Source: Myxococcota bacterium (GTDB lineage: Bacteria > Myxococcota > B64-G9). From it: a stretch of 64,000 nucleotides of DNA. A program made the translations under genes and the position numbers. Of this stretch, positions 52,401 through 61,855 are shown piece by piece. The DNA is taken from positions 1-64,000 of the forward strand of contig JAKLGA010000010.1 in NCBI GenBank assembly GCA_022710975.1, in the 5' to 3' direction. Below the pieces are notes generated by a model, which was not told the DNA's origin, searched no databases, and saw only the letters and a list, made by a program, of their open reading frames with translations. Position 1 is the first letter of the stretch. The number at the start of each line of letters is the position of its first letter.

Positions 52401-52583
52401 AAGGTGCGCGGAGAGGACGAACAAACGGCAGCGGGGGAGAAGGCCGCGGGGTACGGTGGGCAGCTTCGGGCCTACGCCCGCATGCTCCAGGCCGCCACGG
52501 GCAAGCCGGTGATCGGCGCCTGGATCCACGCCGCGGCGCTGGGGCTGGCAATTCCGGTGGAGGTTCAGGGCAGGAAGGATTGA
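49398..52583 (+). CDS. AddA-like UvrD-family helicase-nuclease, 1061 residues
   Basis: The superfamily 1A motifs are in order: ISASAGSGKT (13-22, motif I), TTFTRRAAAELRERV (Ia), VVVDEFQDTS (II), WVGDQKQAIYGFRG (III), VVVSTWHSAKGLEWPVVIL (V) and VLYVCWTRARDRLVL (VI). The C-terminal 200 residues contain a second nuclease-like domain with GSCDLALELEAGWVVIDHKG. This is the AddA layout. With the AddB-like subunit upstream (4-bp overlap) it makes a RecBCD-type end-processing machine. Such enzymes supply DNA fragments for spacer acquisition in other systems, but any link to the CRISPR locus 30 kb away is speculative. Confidence 0.95.
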   Translation: MSAPLQGERIEIISASAGSGKTRELGEVLFRAVTEEGVRPEHVVATTFTRRAAAELRERVRARLLAAGKVAEAEALTRARVGTVHSVCAGLLSDFAFDLGLSPDLAVIEPAEARAALERALAGAATSEEAEELAEFTARWKDLEWQVCVRRLVELATSNAIGPEELAGMARQSMDTFLELLGSEALPEAEADRAPGELFAEVERLNAAILAKPAKPAGAKRAKKGERTQDDEQTLVRLAPILAILRQGLLPTWDDLRALGKYVPEDSRASSLAAMHLRFPAFRREAARLVELVFGLAARVMRIYRADKETLGGLDYNDLEARALELLGREDLRERLGAQLGLVVVDEFQDTSPMQLAIFLGLSRLARRNVWVGDQKQAIYGFRGTDPRLMDAALEAVSGAGDPLRILGTSHRSRPELVRLTSEVFARAFEGQGIPPERVRLQPMEQAEPGGLGPTLERWLLPGGRANLPRFQALAGGVKTLLAAGTLVRTRDGKQTRPLRPGDVAVLCSTNDRCFDVAQCLRALGMRAVVARGDPFGGPVVQALLAGLRLWVDTRDRLARAELTRLLTHPADPDAFLAAALGGALENEAEGEAVWGRVVRARTGRETAGPVEAVDRVIEALELRALALAWGDPSEPLAGLEAVRQRAVALARTGGGLAGVAGLLQEIALAQEEPQEERAPLADDPEAVVVSTWHSAKGLEWPVVILTDLDKDREGRASALGVEVETLEDEPELDVEQPLADRWLRCWPSPYHSAVTHSPLHERLAENGFQKRAKNRARREALRVLYVCWTRARDRLVLAGAPGVLGKGMAAALELEEPPGEEGLANITWHGARVELQVRRLAAEEGEQREEEPGADFVPAEPRERPRARVLPSEEKEAARAGEPVRLGPPLELRAGTDPIPAGDVLHAFLAADRDGLSDESRRAIARTLLDGHGLASVMPRDLLEAGDRLRRFVAGRWPGAVWRRELPLAMRLEGGSQMFGSCDLALELEAGWVVIDHKGMKVRGEDEQTAAGEKAAGYGGQLRAYARMLQAATGKPVIGAWIHAAALGLAIPVEVQGRKD

Positions 52584-52639
52584 TTGGTTTCAGGAGAGGG
52601 CGGAGAAGGACCAGGAGGCTGTGGGGGTGGCGTGGAGTG
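52584..52639. repeat. 56-bp direct repeat, left copy
   Basis: The segment beginning TTGGTTTCAGG and ending GTGGCGTGGAGTG (52584-52639) recurs at 53525-53580 with about five mismatches. The two copies bracket the small genes at 52682 and 53083. In the right copy it forms the end of the zinc-binding protein gene. It could be a remnant of a segmental duplication or of an excised/inserted unit. Confidence 0.7.
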
Positions 52640-52681
52640 CTCGCGGCGGCTACCTGGGTTTCTCCTGAGAGGCATGGGGGG

Positions 52682-52894
52682 CTACGCCTCCGGCAGGAAG
52701 CCCGGGGCGGTCAGGACGAGCTCGCGGAAGTCCTCCAGGCGCTTCCTCTGCGCCTCCCCGTCCTGGGGGAGCTGGCACATGGCCGCGTGGCTGCGGATCA
52801 CCCAGGCGATCACGAACTCCTGCTGCTTGCCGGGCGGCAGCTTGCCCAGGTGCGCCAGGACGTCGTCCGGAAGGAGCAGGGTGTCTTCGGGCAT
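52682..52894 (-). CDS. Small protein, 70 residues
   Basis: The product starts MPEDTLLLPDDVLAHLGKLP and is helical and acidic, with an aliphatic middle (KQQEFVIAWVIRSHAAM). ATG 52894 is preceded by AGGAGGTG at good spacing, which is the main evidence. No family is recognised. It lies between the helicase gene (convergent) and the repeat hairpin 52949-53014. Confidence 0.65.
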   Translation of the reverse strand: MPEDTLLLPDDVLAHLGKLPPGKQQEFVIAWVIRSHAAMCQLPQDGEAQRKRLEDFRELVLTAPGFLPEA

Positions 52895-52948
52895 CGGGCA
52901 CCTCCTGATACGATCATGGACTGGCATGGCAAGGCAGATCTGACGCAC

Positions 52949-53014
52949 GGTATCGGGTGTCGGGTATCGGGTGTCGGGTTTAGACCCGATACTCGATACT
53001 CGCTACCCGATACC
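52949..53014. repeat. Intergenic GGGTATCGGGT hairpin repeat
   Basis: GGTATCGGGT (52949-52958) and ACCCGATACC (53005-53014) are perfect inverted arms. Between them, CGGGT-TTAG-ACCCG (52975-52988) makes an inner hairpin, and further tandem copies of the TATCGGGTGTCGGG type occur. A relative (GGGTATCGGG twice) lies at 57664-57687. This looks like a dispersed REP-like intergenic element of the host. Confidence 0.7.
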
Positions 53015-53082
53015 AACGTCCATCCGAGATACGAGTCAGATCCGGCCGTCCCCGGCCGTCATTCCTCATGGAGGAGGCGCTC

Positions 53083-53565
53083 ATGGGGAAACAGAGGGCC
53101 CACAAGCGGCAATGGAAGCGAACCCAGGCTGCCCGGAAGGCTCTGGAAGCCGCCATCCAGACCGGGTTCCGGGCCCCGGTGGTGGCGAACATGGGCGTGC
53201 TGCCCATCGCCCGCAGCGCGCGCTTCAGCTGCCGGTGCGGCGAGAGGATCGTCTCCTTCGCCGGGTTCCCGCCGGGGGTGGCCGTCCGCTGCGCAGGCTG
53301 CGGGGCGGTCTACCGGGTCGAGCACGAGTTCGACCGGGAGGCGTTCGAGCGGCGGACGGACCGCGATCCGTTCCGCTTCTGGCCCATCGGCCAGGCCATC
53401 GAGCTGGCCCGGCCGCCGGAGCTCGGCCCGGAGGTCCCGGTGCGGCTGTCCAGGAACCCGGACTTCGGCTGCCACATCGGAGGGCAGGCGATTCATTACG
53501 AGCCGGCCGTCCAGGAAGGAGTTTTTGGTTTCAGGAAAGGGCAGGGAAGAACCAGGAGGCTGTGA
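53083..53565 (+). CDS. Zinc-binding protein, 160 residues
   Basis: The N-terminus is very basic (GKQRAHKRQWKRTQAARKAL). A middle zinc knuckle or ribbon with two Cys pairs (SCRCGERIV and RCAGCGAVY) follows, then an acidic/aromatic C-terminal part. ATG 53083 is chosen for GGAGGAGGC upstream over ATG 53068. The layout suggests a nucleic-acid-binding protein. Its last codons lie in the right copy of the 56-bp direct repeat, so the C-terminus (GFRKGQGRTRRL) may be a later addition. Confidence 0.7.
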   Translation: MGKQRAHKRQWKRTQAARKALEAAIQTGFRAPVVANMGVLPIARSARFSCRCGERIVSFAGFPPGVAVRCAGCGAVYRVEHEFDREAFERRTDRDPFRFWPIGQAIELARPPELGPEVPVRLSRNPDFGCHIGGQAIHYEPAVQEGVFGFRKGQGRTRRL

Positions 53566-53580
53566 GGGTGGCGTGGAGTG
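53525..53580. repeat. 56-bp direct repeat, right copy
   Basis: Partner of 52584-52639, about 0.94 kb away in the same orientation. Both copies end in GTGGCGTGGAGTG. The following 245 bp to the next gene hold no recognised feature. Confidence 0.7.
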
Positions 53581-53826
53581 ACCCTCCATGAGGCCTCCGG
53601 CTTCTATTCGAGTTCGATGTGGCCGGCCCTTGAATCGGTTCTGTCGTCTTGGTCCCGCTCGCAGGTCCTCCTGGAGTTGCCCCAGGAACGCAGGGCTGGA
53701 TGCCTACTATTGGCTGCATGGGCCGGGCTCCGGAGTTGCGCGGAGGGGCATGAGGCGTGAGAGACTGGTGGCATCGGGTGGTGTGACCCGTCAACCTGTT
53801 CCTGGTCATGGAAGGGGAGCGCCTGG

Positions 53827-55867
53827 ATGGCGGCTGCGAGGTTCTCCCAGCAAGGCTTCCTGAAGACTGCGGAGGCAGCGGTCGACATGATCCTCGAGAC
53901 GCGGGTCCTCGGCGTCTTGCCCGGCCGCGCCAGCGCCCGGGCGCTCGCCGGGGAGCTCGACCTGGACCTCTCCGCGGTCGCGGGTCAGCTCGCGGTCAGG
54001 CTGGAACGGATCCCGCCAGAGTACGGGCAGGCGCTCGCCAGGCTGGGCCCGCCCGGGGGGCTCGACCTGGACGATCTGCGCGTCGTGTCTGCGCTCGTCC
54101 TGGCGTTGCAGTCCGCGGAGGCTGCTCAGGCGGCCAGCCTGCTCCAGGGGGCGGGCGGAGAGCCCTCCGCGTTGCCAGCCGACCTGGACCGGTACGGCCC
54201 CCCGCTCGCCTGGCTGGCCGACATGGACGAGCACCTCGATCGGTCCATCGAGGAGTGCGTGGCGTGGATGACACGGGGCTCGTCTCTGCCCGTCTCCGGC
54301 CAGCTCCCCTCGCTGAGGGCAGAGGCGCTGCAGCTGGTCAAGCAGGGCCTCGAGAACCTGCGGAGCGGCTTCGAAGAGGACGCGTTCGCCAGGTTCGAGC
54401 GGGCGCTGGAGCGCGACAACACCTGCTACCTGGCGCACGCCGAGCTCGCCAGGATGTGCGCGGCGCGGCGGGACGACGGGAGGGCGGAGGAGCACCACCT
54501 GCGCGCGGTCTCCTACGCCAGGGCCTCGGGCGCCCTGGAGGCCGGCCTCGGGCTCCGGTTCAGCAGGTTCCTCGAGCGCAGGGGCCGCGTCGCGGAGGCC
54601 GCCGCGCAGATCGAGAACGCGCTGCAACAGAAGGGCCTGATAGATGATTGGGAGGCTCGCTGGAGGTTCCATCTCGCAGAGCTCCTGGCTGACCCCTCGC
54701 CGGCTCGGGCCCTGGACATCCTGGGGGGGATGCTCCAGGGGGATGGCGTCTCCTCGGTCCCGGTCATGGGCTCCGTGGCGTTGCACGCGCTTCAGCCGGG
54801 GATCACGCGGTTGCTCGTGGGGCTGGCAGTCGGGCGGAGGCGGGAGGGGCTGGCCGCGCTCGCCACGGCCGCTGGGTGGCGCCGGGCCCTGGCGACCCTG
54901 TCCGAGAGCCAGCCGCCCCGGGTCGCGCCGGGCCTGGCGCTCGACGGTGTGCTGGTGATGTTGCAACCCCTCGAGGAGCTGCCCAGTAGCATCACCGATC
55001 TGGAGAGCGCCGGAGACGAGTTGCGGGACCAGGCCGAGTCCAGCCTCCGCGCGCGGGTTGCCGGGATCGCCTGCCGGATAGAAGGCATCGCCAGCCAGGC
55101 GCGGCGAGACTGGCGGGCGATGTGGCCGGAGCGGCCGCCCGATCCCCCCTCCGCCGGCGCGGACCCGCCGCCGGCGCGGAGGCGGTTCGGGTTGCTCACC
55201 CTGGGCGCGTTCGCCTGGACCGCCCTGTGGGCCGTGTTCGCCGTCGTCAAGGGTGCGGTCTACTACACGAGCGCCACGGCTGGGCGTGAGGCGTACCTGA
55301 CGTTCATCGGCCTCGTGGCGCTCGTGCTGTTCTCCGGATGTTGCGCGGCGGTGTGGGCGTACATCGATCTGCTGGCCTGGCGGGCGGTCCAGCGCGAGGC
55401 CCAGCGCGCGGCCAGGGCGAAGGCGGACCAGGAAGCCCGCCGGCAGGATTATGCCGCCCTCCGGCAGACCAACGCGGAGCGGTGGCGGAGCTTCGGCGCG
55501 AGGCACATCGAGGCCCTCGAGGTGCTGGTCCACTCGGTCCGCGTCCTGGCGGAGCGGCTCGGCGGTTGCGCGGCGGACGAGGATGGGTCGGCCATGCGCG
55601 TGGACCTGGCGGCCCTCGAAGGGATCCTCCGGGAGCCGCTCGGGATGTACGCGCTGTTCGCGAATGGCCCGCTCTCCCCTTGCGAAGGGTGCGGCGGGTT
55701 GCCGATGCTGGCCGGGATGGAGTGCACCCAATGCGGAGCGCTCGAGCCGGTCTGGCTGGACCCGGAGGACTCCCACTGGCCACGGGCATGCAAGCGCTGT
55801 GGCGACTACTTCGCGCCCTTGGGGAGGCAGCGACCGGCCGTGCTCACCTGCCCGGCCTGCGGCAGGG

Positions 55868-55887
<20 letters not shown>
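53827..55887 (+). CDS. TPR-like membrane protein with C-terminal zinc ribbons, 686 residues
   Basis: Residues 1-430 are helical with TPR-like units (for example NLRSGFEEDAFARFERALERD and YLAHAELARMCAARRDDGRA). Two membrane segments follow (TLGAFAWTALWAVFAVVKG and YLTFIGLVALVLFSGCCAAVW, about 457-510). A charged coiled coil comes next, then a C-terminal zinc-ribbon region with CEGC, CTQC, CKRC and CPAC pairs. No family is recognised for the whole. ATG 53827 follows GGGGAGCG. The last 20 bp overlap the convergent sigma-54 regulator gene. Confidence 0.85.
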
Positions 55888-57493
<1,606 letters not shown>

Positions 57494-57754
57494 CCCTGGC
57501 CTCCCTGTGGATGCACCACATCTAGCATTTTTGAGGACAGAAGCTCAAGAAGGGAGGGGTTGGGTCATGAGGAAACAGGTGGCTGGCTGTGTCTGGTGGC
57601 CTGTGTCTGGTGGCTGGTTCAGGTCGTGCGGCGTGCGGCGTGCGGCGAAGGACCACGGTTTCGGGTATCGGGTCCCGGGTATCGGGTTGAGGAAAGGTGG
57701 GAGAGGGGGGCCTGGCACGGATGTTGAACAGTCCGGCCTCCCAGGAGGTCAGGC
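57494..57754. promoter_or_regulatory. Divergent intergenic region with short repeats
   Basis: The 261 bp hold the promoter area of the sigma-54 regulator (AT-rich GCATTTTTGAGG, 57525-57536). Tandem GTCTGGTGGCCTGT-like units lie at 57590-57612, GTGCGGC units at 57631-57652, and GGGTATCGGG twice at 57664-57687, related to the hairpin at 52949. CAGGAGGTCAGG before 57755 is the ribosome binding site of the next gene. A similar GTGCGG repeat occurs at 60486-60503. Confidence 0.45.
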
Positions 57755-60481
57755 ATGCGGCAGGACAACGACATCCGGGTGGGCGTGGACGTGGGCTCGC
57801 GGGCGGTGCGGGCGGTGGTGCTCCGGCCGGCCAAGGGAGCGGGGACGGGAGCGGGGGAGGACGGGCTGCTCGGGCCGGTCGAGGTCCTGGGCGCGGGGGT
57901 GGCCGAGTCGCGCGGGGTCGCGCTGGGGGAGGTGGTCGACGCGCGCAGGGCCTCGCGCGCCATCCGCGAGGCGGTGGAGGAGGCCGAGCGGGCCTCGGGC
58001 GCGAACGTCCGCTGGGCGGTCCTGGGCGCGGCGGGCGGCATGGTGAAGACCCGGGGGCTGGACGCCGAGGTGGAGCTCCGCGCCGGCCGGGTCGAGCCCT
58101 GGGATCCGGAGCGGGCGCGGGCCATGATCCGCACCCTGGCGCGCACGGCCGGCCGGCAGCGGCTGCTCGAGCAGTTCGCCTCCTTCCGGGTGGCGGGCGC
58201 GGCGCCCGAGCCCGTCGAGGTGGCGGATCCGGTCGGCCTCCAGGGCGCTCGCCTGCTGGTCTCGGCCGTGGTGCTCGAGGCCGACGCCATCTCTCTCGCG
58301 GCCCTGGCCGCGGCCGGGCGCCGGGCCGGGGTGGAGACGCGCGCGCTCGGCTGGTCGCCGCTCGCGGCCGCCCTGGCGGTCCTCGGCGAGCGGGCGCGCG
58401 AGGACGGCGTGGCCGTGCTGGACCTCGGCGCCGAGTCGGCCGGGCTGGTGCTGTTCGCGGGAGGCAGGTTGCTGTACGCGTCCGGGCGGAGGTCAGGCGA
58501 GGACGGGGACGGGCTCTGGCGTTGGCTCCGAGACTCCCTCGGCGGGTTCCTGGGCTCCGGGATCCTCCCCCGGGACCTGTTGCCCGCCGGGCTCGTCCTG
58601 TCTGGCGGGGGTGGCCTTCGCCCGGACGCACTGTCCCTGGCGCACGCGGAGCTCGGCATGACGGCGCGGGCCGCGGCGCTCGACCGCGTCCAGGGCCTGC
58701 CCGGGCCGGCCGCCGAGTGGGCCGCCGCCATCGGTCTGGCGCGGCTCCTGGAGGCGACCGACGCGCTCCGGCGGCGCACCGACCGCACCCGCGAGCCGGC
58801 GCCGATCTCGCTCCACAGGCCGGTCTCGGCCAGGCTGGCGGCGCTGCCGGGCGGGGCCGAGGCGGTCCTGCCCCGGCAGCGCGAGGAGAGCGAGCTGCTG
58901 GAGACCGGCATCGACTGCCTGGACCAGTTCCCCGGCCGGCCCGCGCGCGGGCAGCTCTGCCTGCTGGCCAGCCAGCCCTTCAGCGGGGCCTCGGGGATGG
59001 CGCTGCAGATCGCGCTGCACTCGGCCCTGCACCGGCTCGAGCCCACCTTGCTGGTCACCGGCAACCAGAGCTTCAAGCGCACGGCGCTGGAGCTCGCGGG
59101 GATCGAGGCGAAGCTGCACCCCTCCGAGGTGCTGCACACCGGCAAGGGGCGCCGCTCGAAGGCCGAGCGCCTGGCCGCGGCCCTGACCCGGATCGTGGAC
59201 TCGCCCCTGTGGGTGCTGGACGCCGAGGAGGACGGGGTGGACGACGCGGAGTCCCTGGTGGGCGCGGCCCGGGCCATCCACGCGTCGCTCGGCAAGGCGG
59301 GCGGAGAGGGCCTGGGGCTCCGGCTGGTGGTGGTGGACCCGCTGTCCGCGCTCGGCCCGCGGGCCGGCTGGTGCGGGTACAAGCTGCGCGCGCTGGCGCG
59401 CGAGCTGGACGCGGTGGTGCTCGTCCTGGCCACGACCGAGAGCCTGCGCGAGCGCACCCCGCTGGACGACTCCCCTCGGCCGCCCCGGCTCGAGGACCTC
59501 AACCTGCTCGGGGATCTGGCCGACACGGCCGATCTCCTGTGGCTGGCCCACCGGCCCTGGCTGTTCGGCGACGACGACGGCGACCGGCTGGAGCTGCGGG
59601 TGGCCTCCAGGCACTTCGGCGTGAGCGGCACCCTCATGATGGAGTACGACGGCCTGCGGGTGACCGGCCCGGCCCGGGCCGAGCCGCCGCGGGAGACCGG
59701 CGCCAGGCAGGCCGAGCACGCCCGGCAGCTCTTCGACGCCTGCGAGCCCTTCGTGGACTGCATGGGCGACCTGCTCGTCCGCTACCGGGACGGGGTCCGC
59801 GAGGAGGAGCTGCTCGCGGATCTGGCTCCGGAGGATCCGGCCGGGGAGGACTGGATCGGGGACGGCATCCGGGATTCCCTGAAGCGGGGATACGGGGGCT
59901 TCCTGCTGGGCAGGGCGATGGTGGTGCGCCGCGAGGGACGGCTGGTGCCCGTGGACCTGGGGCGGCTCGACACCCTGTTCGGCCCCCCGGCCGAGGAGGC
60001 GGCCCGGGTGCTGTTCGAGCTCGGGGCCGGGGACGAGGTCCTGCGTGAGGGCGGGTTCGACTGGGTGGCGCTCGTGCGGCTGCTCGCGGGCTCGGTGCGG
60101 CGGGCGATGAGCTGGGGGGACGGGCACCTGTCGGATGGGGCCTGGCTGGTCGCGGCCCCGCGGCCGGCCGGGGTGCTCGGGCTGGTCTTCGATCTCACCC
60201 GCGGCCGGGTCATCGGCGAGCCCTCGGGCGATCCGCCGCGTCTGCTCCGGACGGAGGGGTACGCGCAGGGGACCCTCGAGCCCGGGCCCGGGAGCGGGGT
60301 GCAGGCGCTGCCCGCCGGGGCGCGGCTGGACCCGGTGAAGCTCGAGGGCGCGCTGGCGGTGCTCGGAGCGAAGCCCGGCGCGCTCGGCGGGGTGCGGGTG
60401 CTGTGCCGTGGCCCGCGCGACCCGGTGCTGTTCGAGCTGGGGGGGGTGGTCAGGGCCGCGCTCATGCCGAGGAGGGGATAG
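57755..60481 (+). CDS. Fusion of FtsA/PilM-like actin ATPase and degenerate DnaB-like RecA domain, 908 residues
   Basis: Residues 1-345 have the actin-like motifs: VGVDVGSRAVRAVVL (9-23, phosphate 1), VLDLGAESAGLVLF (221-234, phosphate 2) and LVLSGGGGL (280-288, adenosine), with an FtsA-like inserted region (GVAESRGVALGEVVD). Residues 380-640 resemble the DnaB C-terminal domain: ETGIDCLDQF, RLVVVDPLSALG (523-534), LRALARELDAVVLVLATT (545-562) and RLEDLNLLGDLADTADLLW, then ASRHFGVSGTL. The expected P-loop is LASQPFSGASGM (404-415), which lacks the Lys, so this ATPase is probably inactive. The last 250 residues are unassigned. ATG 57755 follows CAGGAGGTCAGG. The combination is unusual; a cytoskeletal or DNA-scaffold role is conceivable. 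Confidence 0.88.
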   Translation: MRQDNDIRVGVDVGSRAVRAVVLRPAKGAGTGAGEDGLLGPVEVLGAGVAESRGVALGEVVDARRASRAIREAVEEAERASGANVRWAVLGAAGGMVKTRGLDAEVELRAGRVEPWDPERARAMIRTLARTAGRQRLLEQFASFRVAGAAPEPVEVADPVGLQGARLLVSAVVLEADAISLAALAAAGRRAGVETRALGWSPLAAALAVLGERAREDGVAVLDLGAESAGLVLFAGGRLLYASGRRSGEDGDGLWRWLRDSLGGFLGSGILPRDLLPAGLVLSGGGGLRPDALSLAHAELGMTARAAALDRVQGLPGPAAEWAAAIGLARLLEATDALRRRTDRTREPAPISLHRPVSARLAALPGGAEAVLPRQREESELLETGIDCLDQFPGRPARGQLCLLASQPFSGASGMALQIALHSALHRLEPTLLVTGNQSFKRTALELAGIEAKLHPSEVLHTGKGRRSKAERLAAALTRIVDSPLWVLDAEEDGVDDAESLVGAARAIHASLGKAGGEGLGLRLVVVDPLSALGPRAGWCGYKLRALARELDAVVLVLATTESLRERTPLDDSPRPPRLEDLNLLGDLADTADLLWLAHRPWLFGDDDGDRLELRVASRHFGVSGTLMMEYDGLRVTGPARAEPPRETGARQAEHARQLFDACEPFVDCMGDLLVRYRDGVREEELLADLAPEDPAGEDWIGDGIRDSLKRGYGGFLLGRAMVVRREGRLVPVDLGRLDTLFGPPAEEAARVLFELGAGDEVLREGGFDWVALVRLLAGSVRRAMSWGDGHLSDGAWLVAAPRPAGVLGLVFDLTRGRVIGEPSGDPPRLLRTEGYAQGTLEPGPGSGVQALPAGARLDPVKLEGALAVLGAKPGALGGVRVLCRGPRDPVLFELGGVVRAALMPRRG

Positions 60482-60576
60482 GACCGTGCGGGGTGCGGAG
60501 TGCGGCGAAGGGCCCGCCGGGGGGGGATGTCAGGGGTGCGAGGTAGGGTAGAGCAAGGAATCCGAGGAGGTGACTC

Positions 60577-61788
60577 ATGGCCCCCAGCAGCGCCAGCCCG
60601 AGCCAGCTCCGGTCGCCGACCCCGCCCGCGCTCCCCCGCAGCGGGCCCGTGTCCGAGCGGGTCTTGCAGGTGTGGCGCCGGCTCGAGCCGCCCGATCCGC
60701 GCGCCTCGGCGCAGCGGGCCCGGGTGCGAGCGGCGCTGGCCGAGGCCGTGCCCGGCCCGGCCCACGCGGAGCTGGTGGCCTGGCTGCTGCCCCTTTTCGA
60801 GGCCGCCATCCGGAGCACGCTCCACGAGCCCGTGAAACCCCGCCTCGGCGACCGGATGCCGGCGCACAGGCGGGACAGCCTCGAGCACGAGATCCTGGCC
60901 GCGCTGCTGGAGAAGAAGCTGCTCGACCCCGCGCGCCAGTTCCTCCAGCACCTGGCCCGCGCGCTCACGCCCGACGGGTACGCGGCCGACAGCGCGCGCC
61001 ACTTCACGGTCGACTTCCTCAAGCGCCGCTGCCCGGGCCGGGAGATCCGGCTGCCGGCGATGTTCGAGCAGATCGAGGCCGACCCGCGGCCCGTGGGCGG
61101 CGGCCTAGTGGAGGACCTCCTGGAGCAGCGCGAGCGCGCCTCCCGCCTGTGGGGCGTGCTGCTCGACGCATCCGAGGACGAGCGCACCCTGCTCCGGTTC
61201 GCGTTCCTGGGCGCCGACGAGGTGCCGGTCGAGGACCTCGACCGCGTCGCCCGGGCGCGCGGGGTGAGCCCGGCCGAGGTGCTCACCGAGCTGGCCACGG
61301 CCGGGATGAAGCGGCGCGAGTCGAGCATGTCGCAGATCCGGCGCTACGAGGACTGCGGCTGCAGGGCGATGCAGCTCCACGCGCGCCTCGCCCGCCTGGA
61401 GGAGCGCATCGCCGAGCTGGGCGAGGGCCGGGAGGGCCCGGAGCGCCGGCTGGAGGAGGCCGTGCTGCGGCGGCTGGAGGGCAACCCGGAGGCCTTCCGG
61501 GAGGCCGGGCACGCGCTGCGCACGGCCTGCGTGGCCATCCTCGAGTCCCGGCTCGAGCGGCTGGAGGGGCGGCGACAGGCGCTGCGGGAGGAGCGGCGCC
61601 GGGGCTGGGACCGGCCGCGGCTCTCCTACCAGGCGCTGGCCTGCGTCCTGGGGCTGCTCGCCCCGGACGCGCCCGCGGAGGAGCGGCGCCGGGTGGAGAA
61701 CACGCTCACCCGGAGGCTCGAGCGGTTGATCGCTCGGCTGCGGAGGCAGGCGAGGGAGAAGGGGCTCGTGCGCGCGACCGACCGGTGA
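60577..61788 (+). CDS. Helical protein of 403 residues, possibly sigma-factor-related
   Basis: The protein is almost all helix, with coiled-coil-like stretches near 265-300 and 320-345 and a basic C-terminus. A middle segment (ASEDERTLLRFAFLGADEVPVEDLDRVARARGVSPAEVL) looks like a helix-turn-helix of sigma region 4 type. The C-terminal helix-turn-helix-like SYQALACVLGLLAP is a second candidate. No firm family can be given. ATG 60577 has GAGGAGGTGAC upstream. The gene follows the actin-like fusion by 95 bp, through a GTGCGG-repeat spacer. Confidence 0.75.
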   Translation: MAPSSASPSQLRSPTPPALPRSGPVSERVLQVWRRLEPPDPRASAQRARVRAALAEAVPGPAHAELVAWLLPLFEAAIRSTLHEPVKPRLGDRMPAHRRDSLEHEILAALLEKKLLDPARQFLQHLARALTPDGYAADSARHFTVDFLKRRCPGREIRLPAMFEQIEADPRPVGGGLVEDLLEQRERASRLWGVLLDASEDERTLLRFAFLGADEVPVEDLDRVARARGVSPAEVLTELATAGMKRRESSMSQIRRYEDCGCRAMQLHARLARLEERIAELGEGREGPERRLEEAVLRRLEGNPEAFREAGHALRTACVAILESRLERLEGRRQALREERRRGWDRPRLSYQALACVLGLLAPDAPAEERRRVENTLTRRLERLIARLRRQAREKGLVRATDR

Positions 61789-61855
61789 GCGGACCGGGAA
61801 TGGGTTGTCTTCAGGCAGGGGAACCTGGCGGCGGTGAACAGACTGGGGAGAGGAC

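Noticed and set aside
57522-59763. Long minus-strand Ser/Arg-rich frames opposite the actin-like fusion
   Set aside because: Composition is that of an antisense shadow; no start with a ribosome binding site.
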